Shown here one piece after another: positions 1 through 6,233 of a stretch of 12,578 nucleotides of DNA. Both the position numbers and the translations under genes were made by a program. Below the pieces are notes generated by a model. It saw nothing but the letters and a program-made list of their open reading frames with translations, was not told the origin of the DNA and did no database searches. This DNA comes from Eubacteriales bacterium (GTDB taxonomy: Bacteria; Bacillota; Clostridia; Acetivibrionales; STF1-152). Within the stretch, counting starts at the first letter, position 1. Each line of letters opens with the position of its first letter. The DNA is taken from positions 1,664 through 14,241 of the forward strand of contig JAQVNH010000007.1 of NCBI GenBank assembly GCA_028703215.1, given 5' to 3'.

Positions 1-460
1 GTTCAACTTCTCTTCCGCAATCGGGGCATTTTTTGTCGATGAGCTGCGTATTCGTCCAGAATGATTCGCAGGGCGTGCAATACCATCCCTCATATTCGCT
101 CTTGTAGATATCTCCGTTGTCATACAATTTTTTGAATATTTTCTGAACCGCTTTTTCATGATATTCATCTGTGGTGCGGATAAATTTGTCATTTGAGATC
201 AGAAGCAGTTTCCAAAGTTCCCTGACTCCGCTGACAATTCCGTCAACATATTCTTTTGTCCCTACGCCTTTTTTCCCAGCGGTTCTTTGCATTTTCAGAC
301 CGTGTTCGTCGGTTCCGGTAAGGAACATTACGTCAAAGCCCCTCATTCTTTTGTACCTTGCGATAGCGTCTGCGGCAACTGTGGTATATGAATGTCCGAT
401 ATGCAGTTTGTCGCTCGGATAGTATATGGGTGTTGTTATGTAGAAGGTTTTTTTTGCCAA
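1..460 (-). CDS. metG: Methionyl-tRNA synthetase, N-terminal part (gene runs off the left edge)
   Basis: Charges tRNA-Met with methionine in the cytoplasm. The 153 visible codons are the start of the class I catalytic domain. They contain the HIGH signature literally (residues 20-23, in LHIGH), the TGTDEHG block (48-54) and the zinc-knuckle cysteines C128, C131, C145 and C148 in a CxxC...CxxC arrangement of the four-cysteine MetG type. The start is a TTG at 458-460: an AAGGGGG Shine-Dalgarno (468-474) sits 7 bases upstream, and the translation from here (MAKKTFYITTPIYYP) matches the family N-terminus. The KMSKS loop and anticodon-binding domain lie outside the window. It is divergent from abrB, the same neighbourhood as metS next to abrB in Bacillus subtilis. 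There is no T-box leader in the short 5' region. Confidence 0.96.
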   Translation of the reverse strand, partial: MAKKTFYITTPIYYPSDKLHIGHSYTTVAADAIARYKRMRGFDVMFLTGTDEHGLKMQRTAGKKGVGTKEYVDGIVSGVRELWKLLLISNDKFIRTTDEYHEKAVQKIFKKLYDNGDIYKSEYEGWYCTPCESFWTNTQLIDKKCPDCGREVE

Positions 461-505
461 TTCGAATCCCCCTTAACGGAACTGAGTGCGCTTTTTGTTT
501 AGTAT

Positions 506-534
506 ATCATACAATTTTATGCCTCTTTTTTCAA
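506..534 (-). promoter_or_regulatory. Predicted promoter of metG
   Basis: On the minus strand TTGAAA (529-534) and TATGAT (506-511) are separated by 17 bases, a good sigma-A-type match. It lies about 45 bases upstream of the TTG start, leaving a short leader of roughly 40 bases. Predicted by eye. Confidence 0.6.
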
Positions 535-545
535 TTCCCATTTAT

Positions 546-575
546 TTGACAAATTCTTACATTTTATAGTATCAT
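546..575 (+). promoter_or_regulatory. Predicted promoter of abrB
   Basis: A perfect -35 TTGACA (546-551) is followed after 18 bases by TATCAT (570-575). It sits about 45 bases before the abrB start and back to back with the metG promoter, so the two -35 boxes are only 11 bases apart. AbrB proteins commonly repress their own gene, so an AbrB site in this AT-rich gap would be expected, but no consensus can be read directly. Confidence 0.6.
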
Positions 576-621
576 TAGCTACACGATATAAAAATGTTAT
601 AAACCAATAGGAGGGTTTAGA

Positions 622-867
622 ATGAAATCGACAGGTATTGTCAGAAAGGTCGACGAACTTGGAAGAGTCGTGCTGCCTATAGAGCTCAGACGCACTCTCG
701 AAATCGCCGAAAAAGATCCTATGGAAGTATTTGTTGACGGAAGCACTATCATCCTCAAGAAATATGAGCCGTCCTGCATTTTCTGCGGAGATGCAAGGGA
801 TGTCACCACTTACATGGGCAAAAGGATTTGTCCTTCATGTATCAGGGAACTAAAGAAATCAAAATAG
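622..867 (+). CDS. abrB: AbrB-family transition-state regulator with C-terminal four-cysteine tail
   Basis: DNA-binding transcriptional regulator of the AbrB/SpoVT swapped-hairpin (SpoVT-AbrB) family, which in Bacillus represses stationary-phase genes during growth. The 81-residue protein begins MKSTGIVRKVDELGRVVLPI and continues with ELRRTL, nearly identical to the N-terminal DNA-binding domain of AbrB (about residues 1-50). The second half differs from Bacillus AbrB: instead of the usual C-terminal multimerisation domain it is short and carries C52-x2-C55 and C70-x2-C73, a likely zinc-binding knuckle typical of clostridial homologues. An excellent Shine-Dalgarno, TAGGAGGG (608-615), lies 6 bases before the ATG. 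The gene has its own promoter and ends at a strong terminator, so it is probably monocistronic. Confidence 0.95.
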   Translation: MKSTGIVRKVDELGRVVLPIELRRTLEIAEKDPMEVFVDGSTIILKKYEPSCIFCGDARDVTTYMGKRICPSCIRELKKSK

Positions 868-876
868 CGATACAAT

Positions 877-908
877 AAAAAGCCCGGCGGCAAGAAGCCG
901 GGCTTTTT
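877..908. terminator. Bidirectional rho-independent terminator between abrB and rsmI
   Basis: GCCCGGC (882-888) pairs perfectly with GCCGGGC (897-903) around an 8-base loop. The stem is flanked by an A run (877-881) and a T run (904-909), so it reads as stem plus U-tract on both strands. It lies 9 bases after the abrB stop and 13 bases after the rsmI stop, and can end both convergent transcripts. Confidence 0.93.
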
Positions 909-920
909 TCATTTCATATA

Positions 921-1811
921 TTACACATCAGAGTCGTTGCTGCCTTTATTAAAGTTCATGCCTTTATCCAAATTAATTATCCTATAGATTTCTCTTTTGC
1001 TGACGCCCCTGCTTTCGGCGATTTTTCTCATCGCTTCCTTCTTTTCCAATCCCTGCTTGAGATAAGAGCGATACTGTTCTTCGTACGTTATGCCGTCCCA
1101 TTCTCTAAATCCCCTGTTTTTTAATTCTTTTTCATCCACGCCTTCAAGTACTATCACATACTCTCCCCGCCGGGACTCAACAGAGTATTTCGCAACGGCT
1201 TCTTTTACTGTCCCGCTCCAGATCTGTTCAAATTTTTTAGTCATTTCCCTTATAACTGATATATTACGCTCGGGAAATTTTTCCGCAAACATCTGCAATG
1301 TTTCAAAAAGCTTGTGCGGCGATTCATAGATCACAACCGTCCTGATTTCGTTTGTCAAAGCTTCGATCGCTTTTTTCTTGTCGGATTTTTTCTTTGATAA
1401 AAAGCCTTCAAAAACAAACCTGTCTGTTGTGAAACCCGACAGCAGAAGTGCGGGAAGCACTGCGGACGCGCCCGGAACAGGGGTAACTGTAATGCCTTCC
1501 TTTATTGCCCTTATTGCGATGTCTTCTCCGGGGTCGGATATCCCGGGTGTTCCGGCATCAGATACAAGCGCTATATTTTTGCCCTCTTTGAGAGCATTGA
1601 CGATAAATTCGCCTTTGGTCCTGGCATTGTGCTCATGATAACTTGTCATATGTGTTTTTATGTCATATCGGTTAAGCAGTTTGACGGTCTGCCTGGTATC
1701 CTCGGCGGCTATCATGTCAACCTCTTTCATTACCCTGATCGCCCTCAGCGTTATATCCTCCATGTTTCCGATAGGAGTTGAAACAAGATAGAGTGTTCCG
1801 AAGCCGTTCAT
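921..1811 (-). CDS. rsmI: 16S rRNA (cytidine-1402-2'-O)-methyltransferase RsmI
   Basis: SAM-dependent methyltransferase of the tetrapyrrole-methylase fold that 2'-O-methylates C1402 of 16S rRNA in the ribosomal P site. The 296-residue length fits the family. Visible family blocks are STPIGN (11-16), EDTR (37-40), SYHEHN (57-62), SDAGTPGISDPG (84-95) and VPGASA (112-117). A helical C-terminal region (about 240-285, with YRSYLKQGLEKKEA and RGVSKREIY) corresponds to the small C-terminal domain of RsmI. The ATG overlaps the stop of trmN6 as ATGA, so the two are probably translationally coupled. In Bacillus subtilis a small GIY-YIG gene, yazA, sits between them; it is absent here. Confidence 0.96.
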   Translation of the reverse strand: MNGFGTLYLVSTPIGNMEDITLRAIRVMKEVDMIAAEDTRQTVKLLNRYDIKTHMTSYHEHNARTKGEFIVNALKEGKNIALVSDAGTPGISDPGEDIAIRAIKEGITVTPVPGASAVLPALLLSGFTTDRFVFEGFLSKKKSDKKKAIEALTNEIRTVVIYESPHKLFETLQMFAEKFPERNISVIREMTKKFEQIWSGTVKEAVAKYSVESRRGEYVIVLEGVDEKELKNRGFREWDGITYEEQYRSYLKQGLEKKEAMRKIAESRGVSKREIYRIINLDKGMNFNKGSNDSDV

Positions 1812-2542
1812 ATATCACCCACCATATGTAAATATTTTTCGCTGTAGCTTCCGTCCCGGTTGTATATATACAGGGGTTCAAGAACTTTTATTTGCGGATT
1901 CCCCGCTTTAAATCCTCTTATCAAAACCAGGTTCGGACTTTTCCCTTCCCCCGGATAAATCAGCTGCATCTGTTTTGGCTCAATATTGTGTTTTCTCATT
2001 GCGCAAATCACATCAACAAGGCGTTCCGGCCTGTGAATAATGTTGAACTGCCCCTTGTTTTTCAAGAGATTCGATGCAGCCATTACCACGTCATCCAGAG
2101 TGCACATTATTTCATGTCTTGCCACCGACCTGTCACCGGAATCATTCAACAAGCCGCAGCCCGCGTTGACATACGGCGGATTCGAGACTACCATGTCAGC
2201 ATATTCGAACCCAAGAAATCCTGCGCTGTCTTTTAAATCCATATTAAGTATCTCGACTCTTTTTTCAAGCTTGTTGAGCGCGACGCTTCTTTTTGCCATT
2301 TCAGCGATTTCCGGCAATATTTCAATTCCGGTGATATGCTCCGCTTTTGTCTTTCCCGCCAGTAAAACAGGGATTATGCCCGTTCCAGTACCCAAGTCAA
2401 CTATTTTGCTCGCTTTTGCGGTTTTTGCAAAATTCGCCAGCAGCACCGCATCGATTCCAAAACGAAATCCTCCTGCTCTCTGTATAAGCTTAAGGCCTTT
2501 ACACTGCAGATCATCGATTTGTTCGTTTTCGTTCAGCAGCAT
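1808..2542 (-). CDS. trmN6: tRNA1(Val) (adenine-37-N6)-methyltransferase-like protein (TrmN6/YabB family)
   Basis: Rossmann-fold, SAM-dependent N6-adenine methyltransferase. The E. coli relative TrmN6 (YfiC) methylates A37 of tRNA1-Val, and the Firmicutes branch is YabB. The 244-residue protein has the SAM-binding motif DLGTGTG (49-55), an acidic residue after the second strand (IEI, about 73-75) and the catalytic NPPY (121-124) of amino-methyltransferases. The N-terminal RFGIDAVLLANF (27-38) and ARHEIMCTLDDV (141-152) blocks are typical of YabB. The Shine-Dalgarno at the ATG is weak (GGGTGTGG), but an in-frame stop lies just upstream, so no earlier start is possible. Exact target tRNA is inferred from family membership only. 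No convincing promoter was found immediately upstream. Confidence 0.9.
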   Translation of the reverse strand: MLLNENEQIDDLQCKGLKLIQRAGGFRFGIDAVLLANFAKTAKASKIVDLGTGTGIIPVLLAGKTKAEHITGIEILPEIAEMAKRSVALNKLEKRVEILNMDLKDSAGFLGFEYADMVVSNPPYVNAGCGLLNDSGDRSVARHEIMCTLDDVVMAASNLLKNKGQFNIIHRPERLVDVICAMRKHNIEPKQMQLIYPGEGKSPNLVLIRGFKAGNPQIKVLEPLYIYNRDGSYSEKYLHMVGDI

Positions 2543-2747
2543 AGATTACCACACCCATGTTTCAAATGTTCTATCAAAACCGGACCGGTTTATCCACTAA
2601 AAGTTTATCATATAAAAAGAGCCACTAAACCTGTCCCCCTGGTTTTTTTATCAAAAGGGGACCGGATTAGCTCTGGTCCCCTTTTGTATCAATTCCTTTT
2701 TATTCTGCCTTGCCAGGCTTATTACATGAGCCTAACACCGATCTGAT
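2543..2747. other. Non-coding spacer with GGGGACC palindrome and short repeats
   Basis: About 205 bases without a gene. Besides the hairpin at 2652-2686 there is a 17/20 imperfect direct repeat (2573-2592 and 2650-2669, core ATCAAAAnnGGACCGG), an 8-base direct repeat CCACTAAA (2594-2601 and 2622-2629), a small palindrome AAACC-GGACC-GGTTT (2577-2591), and a further GTCCCC core at 2633-2638. The arrangement resembles short palindromic repeat elements rather than gene remnants; no protein similarity was recognised. Confidence 0.6.
2652..2686. terminator. 12-bp perfect hairpin, likely terminator of the ferredoxin gene or a REP-like repeat
   Basis: CAAAAGGGGACC (2652-2663) and GGTCCCCTTTTG (2675-2686) are perfect inverted repeats around an 11-base loop. 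On the minus strand it lies about 60 bases after the ferredoxin stop and its second arm ends in CCCCTTTTG, so it could end that transcript, although the T tract is only four bases long and lies inside the stem. It could equally be a mobile palindromic unit that happens to act as a terminator. Confidence 0.6.
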
Positions 2748-2918
2748 CTACCTTTGCTGAGGCGCATCGACCGGGCACACTTCCGCGCAGTTGCCGCAAT
2801 CGATGCATGCATCCTCGTCTATGATATACTGATCTTCTCCTGCTGATATACAGGATACGGGGCATTCCGCCTCACATGCTCCGCAGCTGATGCATTCTTC
2901 AGTGATATGATATGACAA
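2748..2918 (-). CDS. 2[4Fe-4S] clostridial-type ferredoxin, 56 residues
   Basis: Small soluble electron carrier of anaerobic metabolism, used with pyruvate:ferredoxin oxidoreductase, hydrogenase and similar enzymes. Translation from a TTG at 2916-2918 gives MSYHITEECISCGACEAECP and a second half ending in CPVDAPQQR. Two cluster motifs are complete: C9-x2-C12-x2-C15-x3-C19-P and C38-x2-C41-x2-C44-x3-C48-P. An extra cysteine at 23 (PVSCIS, usually PVNAIS) is unusual. The TTG start is supported by AAGGAGG (2928-2934) about 9 bases upstream and by the family N-terminus MAYxI/MSYxI. It has its own promoter and no close partner gene, so its redox partner cannot be told from context. Confidence 0.93.
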   Translation of the reverse strand: MSYHITEECISCGACEAECPVSCISAGEDQYIIDEDACIDCGNCAEVCPVDAPQQR

Positions 2919-2968
2919 AACCTTACACCTCCTTGAAGTTAAGCCTTTCGGTCACCAATTTTCTGTGA

Positions 2969-3009
2969 TGCATTATATAGCATATGTATTAAAAAAGCAA
3001 TATAATGCA
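2969..3009. repeat. 10-bp inverted repeat bracketing the ferredoxin promoter
   Basis: TGCATTATAT (2969-2978) and ATATAATGCA (3000-3009) are perfect inverted repeats with a 21-base spacer. One arm covers the -10 box and the other begins at the edge of the -35 box. The centre-to-centre distance is 31 bases, close to three helical turns. It could be an operator or chance in AT-rich DNA. Confidence 0.45.
2972..3000 (-). promoter_or_regulatory. Predicted promoter of the ferredoxin gene
   Basis: On the minus strand TTGCTT (2995-3000), a 17-base spacer and a perfect TATAAT (2972-2977), about 54 bases before the TTG start. The -10 box lies inside the left arm of an inverted repeat whose other arm abuts the -35 box. 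Confidence 0.7.
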
Positions 3010-3128
3010 ATCATTTTTCTGTTCTGTAAATTCTCCGTGTAAATTCCGCACTAGACAAGACAACCGATTATAGTTTGACATGTAAAAAGTTAAAATTCTG
3101 TCCCGGGATTTTTAAGAAATTGGCAGGG

Positions 3129-3773
3129 TCAGCCTTTGTTATGAATTTTATATATTATTTTGAATCCCTGCTTCTCGATGGTTTTTTCCATTTCGACCGT
3201 GTTGAGCGAATTAACGCCCACAACAACAGAACTTTTGCCGCTTGAACCGCGGTAGACCGCTACATGGGTTATGTTGGCGCCATGATCTCCGATAATTCTG
3301 GTTAAATTTGAAAGGATGCCCGGTTCATCATCCGCTTCGATTGTAAGCCTTGTTCCCGGATCACGGAAGCCGAGCATTTCAATGAACGAGTCGAAAATAT
3401 CGCTTTCAGTTATGATTCCCACAAGCTTTTCGTCATCGACCACCGGAAGAAAACCGATGGCATTGTCCCGCATAAGAAGCGCCGCTTCTTCAAGCAACGC
3501 GCTTGATTTTATTGAAATGGGATTTTTCTTCATTATTTGACTTATCTTTGTCCTGGAAAGAAGATACGTTATTTCGCCGATGCTGAAGGTGGTCGCCATT
3601 GAAGGAGACGCTTTTATGATATCCTCCCTTGATACTATCCCCACCAGTTTGCCGTTTTTGATAACCGGCAGCCTTTTCACTCCGTGAGTGGACATTATTT
3701 CATGGGCGTCCGGGATATTCTGGTCAGGTGAAATGGTAAATGGATTTGCAGTCATTTTGTTCTTAACAAACAA
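3129..3773 (-). CDS. acuB: CBS-CBS-ACT domain protein, AcuB-like
   Basis: Predicted cytoplasmic sensor: tandem CBS domains usually bind adenine nucleotides and ACT domains usually bind amino acids. With the start chosen here the protein has 214 residues. CBS1 covers about 1-60 (MFVKNKMTANPFTISPDQN ... VGIVSREDI), CBS2 about 78-135 (ISQIMKKNPISI ... VGIITESDIF), and ACT about 140-214 (RLTIEADDEPGILSNLTRII ... GANITHV). An ATG at 3780-3782 would overlap the livF stop, but GGGAGG abuts it directly. The TTG at 3771-3773 has proper 9-base spacing and gives the family N-terminus MFVKxxMT. It is the last gene of the liv operon. The name comes from Bacillus AcuB, but acuA and acuC (acetyl-CoA synthetase control) are absent, so an acetoin role is not supported. 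A link to transported amino acids is inference. Confidence 0.88.
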   Translation of the reverse strand: MFVKNKMTANPFTISPDQNIPDAHEIMSTHGVKRLPVIKNGKLVGIVSREDIIKASPSMATTFSIGEITYLLSRTKISQIMKKNPISIKSSALLEEAALLMRDNAIGFLPVVDDEKLVGIITESDIFDSFIEMLGFRDPGTRLTIEADDEPGILSNLTRIIGDHGANITHVAVYRGSSGKSSVVVGVNSLNTVEMEKTIEKQGFKIIYKIHNKG

Positions 3774-3778
3774 TTGTC

Positions 3779-4483
3779 TCATCCTCCCAAGTAAGCTTTT
3801 TTGATATCCTCACTCTGCATCAGTTCTGCTCCTGAGCCGGAAATAACAATCGAGCCCGTTTCCATTACATAAGCATAATCAGCTATCTGAAGCGCCATGC
3901 TGGCATTCTGCTCTATCAAAAGAATTGTTGTGCCTGTGCTGTTTATATCCCTTATTATACGAAATATTTCCTGTACCAGCAATGGAGCAAGACCCATTGA
4001 CGGCTCGTCAAGGAATAAAATCCTGGGTCTGCTCATAAGCGCTCTGCCAATCGCGAGCATCTGCTGCTCTCCGCCTGAAAGAGTCCCTGCTGATTGTCTT
4101 CTTCTTTCATGAAGTCTCGGAAACAGCTCATAGACTCTTTTCAGGTCGGCTTTTATTCCCTGCTTGTCTTTTCGCAGAAATGCTCCCAGTTCAAGATTTT
4201 CAAGTACTGTCATTGTCGGGAATACGCGCCTTCCTTCAGGGGCATGAGAAATTCCGCGCTGCACCCTGTACTGTGCTGACGTATGCGTGATATCCTCGTC
4301 GTCAAGCAATATCTGACCGCTTGCAGGTTTTTTCAGGCCTGACGCTGTTCTGAGCGTTGTTGTCTTGCCGGCTCCGTTAGCGCCGATCAGCGTCACAATG
4401 TTGCCGTCGTTTACCTTCAGCGAAATTCCCTTTATTGCATTTATAACTCCAAAGTGGACGTAAAGGTCCTTTATCTCAAGCAT
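3779..4483 (-). CDS. livF: Branched-chain amino acid ABC transporter, ATP-binding protein LivF
   Basis: One of two ATPases driving the LivHM permease. The 234-residue protein has Walker A GANGAGKTT (34-42), signature LSGGEQQ (135-141), Walker B ILFLDEP (155-161, catalytic E160) and the LivF-typical LLIEQN in place of an H-loop histidine. The HAPEGRRVFPTMTV block (80-93) is a LivF hallmark. The ATG at 4481-4483 was chosen because MLEIKDLYVHFG matches the family start and GAGAGG lies about 9 bases upstream; an in-frame ATG at 4513 would add ten residues unlike the family, deeper inside livG. The start overlaps the end of livG by 8 bases, implying coupled translation. Confidence 0.95.
   Translation of the reverse strand: MLEIKDLYVHFGVINAIKGISLKVNDGNIVTLIGANGAGKTTTLRTASGLKKPASGQILLDDEDITHTSAQYRVQRGISHAPEGRRVFPTMTVLENLELGAFLRKDKQGIKADLKRVYELFPRLHERRRQSAGTLSGGEQQMLAIGRALMSRPRILFLDEPSMGLAPLLVQEIFRIIRDINSTGTTILLIEQNASMALQIADYAYVMETGSIVISGSGAELMQSEDIKKAYLGG
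3783..3788 (-). promoter_or_regulatory. Ribosome binding site that decides the acuB start
   Basis: GGGAGG on the minus strand lies 0 bases from the ATG at 3780-3782 and 9 bases from the TTG at 3771-3773. Only the TTG has workable spacing, and it also yields the usual AcuB-type N-terminus. Confidence 0.65.
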
Positions 4484-5261
4484 CGCCCACATCCTCTCCC
4501 AAATACGCTTCAATTACAAGCTTGTTTCTTTTGATTTCTTCGGGAGTGCCGTTTGCAATAAGCATTCCGTGGTCAAGTACATATATTCGTTCACAGATAT
4601 TCATTATCAGAGACATATCATGATCAATAAGAAGCACCGTTAGATTGAACTTATCCCTGATCAATGCAATCAATTCCTTAAGATCGGAAGTTTCGGCCGG
4701 ATTCATTCCCGCAGCCGGTTCGTCAAGCAGCAGCAATGTCGGTTCAGCAGCAAGAGCTCTCGCTATTTCAAGACGTCTCTGCTCGCCGTATGGAAGATTC
4801 TTTGCAAACTCATCCTTTTTTTCATTGAGTTTCAGTATTGTCAGCAACTCCATGCTTTTTTGCACCAGTTTCTTTTCTTCCTTCACGTAGGAAGGAAGAT
4901 GCAGAAAGCTTGAAATAAGTCCATACTTTACATTCTTGTGCATTGCGATACGGACATTGTCCAGTACGGTCAGGTCTTTGAACAGCCTGATATTCTGGAA
5001 AGTCCTTGCAAGACCATGCCTGCAAATCGTATAAGGCTTCAGCCCCTGAAGCTGTTTTGCTTTGCCTTCTTTTATGAGTTCCACTGTGCCAGAGGTAGGC
5101 ACATATATGCCTGTCAAAAGATTAAATACCGTGGTTTTACCGCCGCCGTTTGGGCCTATCAGGCCAATAAGCTCGCCCTTTTCGATTTCAAAACTGACGT
5201 TTGATACTGCGGTAAGTCCTCCGAAGGATTTGGTAAGCTTTTTTACGGAAAGAATAGCCAT
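4476..5261 (-). CDS. livG: Branched-chain amino acid ABC transporter, ATP-binding protein LivG
   Basis: Second ATPase of the importer, 261 residues, a usual length. Motifs: Walker A GPNGGGKTT (36-44), Q-loop TFQN (87-90), signature LPYGEQRR (156-163, the LivG variant of LSGGQ), Walker B LLLLDEP (176-182) and H-loop H214 in IDHDMS. The Walker A has Gly40 where most LivG proteins have Ala, a tolerated substitution. The start is ATG at 5261, three bases after the livM stop, with GGAGAGGG provided by the end of livM. It overlaps livF at its 3' end. Confidence 0.96.
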   Translation of the reverse strand: MAILSVKKLTKSFGGLTAVSNVSFEIEKGELIGLIGPNGGGKTTVFNLLTGIYVPTSGTVELIKEGKAKQLQGLKPYTICRHGLARTFQNIRLFKDLTVLDNVRIAMHKNVKYGLISSFLHLPSYVKEEKKLVQKSMELLTILKLNEKKDEFAKNLPYGEQRRLEIARALAAEPTLLLLDEPAAGMNPAETSDLKELIALIRDKFNLTVLLIDHDMSLIMNICERIYVLDHGMLIANGTPEEIKRNKLVIEAYLGEDVGDA

Positions 5262-5264
5262 GTT

Positions 5265-6230
5265 CTATACCCTCTCCTTCTTTGAAAACAGCTTCCCGGC
5301 TTTCTTGAACAGCGATAGTGAAAGCTCCTTGGATCCCATAAGTCCCTGAGGTCTGAAAATCATTATTATTATGAGCATCAAAGCATAAAGTATCATGCGT
5401 ATTTCCGAAAAGGACTGAAGAAAAGTCGATATCAGCGCCAGCACAATTGCTGCCAGAATAGAGCCGGATATGCTGCCCAGTCCTCCGAAAACAACAATAA
5501 CAAGCACGTCTATAGATTTAAGAAAGCCGAATGTTTTCGGCGCAATATCATAAAAATACGAGGCGTAAAGCGCTCCCGCGATTCCCGCGCAGAACGCTCC
5601 GATCGTAAAAACAGTCACCTTGTATCTGGTGGAGTTGATCCCCATTGCTTCAGATGCTATCTCATCCTCGCGAATCGCAATGCAAGCCCGCCCATGTGAT
5701 GACTTGATATAATTGACAATCAGAAGGACTGTTCCGACGGTAAAAATGAATATCCAAAACCAGTTGACGAACCTCGGGATATAACTTAATCCGGCAGCTC
5801 CGTTCGTAATCTTGAGATTAGTAAATATTATTCTGATAATCTCGGACAAGCCCAGGGTCGCAATTGCCAGATAATCTCCCTTTAACCGCAAAGTCGGCAA
5901 ACCTACCAGAAATCCAACGAGCGCTGCGGCTATCGCTCCGGCAAACACACCCAGAATGAAGCTTCCCGTGGTTCCGATCCTCAGCGTTATTATTGCGCAC
6001 ACATATGCCCCAATAGACATAAATCCCGCATGTCCAAGTGAAAATTGCCCTGTGAAGCCGGTAATAAGATTAAGGCTGACGGCAAGTATTATATTGATGC
6101 ATATGGTCGCAATCGTAGCCTGAATGTAAGAATCTATAAAACCTGCAGAAATCAGCAGCTGCACCAGAATGAAGACCGAAGCCAGTGAAACCAGTTTAAC
6201 CGCCCAGCTTTTTTTAAAGAATCCAGCCAC
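5265..6230 (-). CDS. livM: Branched-chain amino acid ABC transporter, permease LivM
   Basis: Inner-membrane permease subunit of the LivHM channel, 321 residues, strongly hydrophobic with repeated membrane segments from about residue 12 onward. Family blocks visible: GFTGQFSLGHAGF (58-70), LRLKGDYLAIATLG (114-127) and the ATPase-coupling (EAA-like) loop AIREDEIASEAMGIN (185-199). The start is GTG at 6228-6230: it follows the livH stop by three bases and has an AGAAGGTG ribosome-binding sequence at the end of livH. The gene is intact and tightly packed between livH and livG. Confidence 0.95.
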   Translation of the reverse strand: MAGFFKKSWAVKLVSLASVFILVQLLISAGFIDSYIQATIATICINIILAVSLNLITGFTGQFSLGHAGFMSIGAYVCAIITLRIGTTGSFILGVFAGAIAAALVGFLVGLPTLRLKGDYLAIATLGLSEIIRIIFTNLKITNGAAGLSYIPRFVNWFWIFIFTVGTVLLIVNYIKSSHGRACIAIREDEIASEAMGINSTRYKVTVFTIGAFCAGIAGALYASYFYDIAPKTFGFLKSIDVLVIVVFGGLGSISGSILAAIVLALISTFLQSFSEIRMILYALMLIIIMIFRPQGLMGSKELSLSLFKKAGKLFSKKERV

Positions 6231-6233
6231 TGT

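Noticed and set aside
461..505. T-box or SAM riboswitch leader for metG
   Set aside because: The predicted leader is only about 40 bases, far too short for either element, and contains no T-box consensus.
2040..2600. 186-codon open frame on the plus strand
   Set aside because: It is antisense to trmN6, whose motifs are clear. It has no ribosome-binding sequence and no recognisable domain, and open antisense frames are common opposite coding DNA of this composition.
3086..3115. Possible terminator after acuB (AAAAT ... CCCGGG ... ATTTTT)
   Set aside because: The outer A/T arms pair but the GC core does not form a proper stem with them, and the position relative to the stop is not convincing. 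No clear terminator for the liv operon was found.
4484..4513. Longer livF starting at the ATG at 4513
   Set aside because: It would add MKRIWERMWA, absent from LivF proteins, and would deepen the overlap with livG to 38 bases; the ATG at 4483 has a good ribosome-binding sequence.
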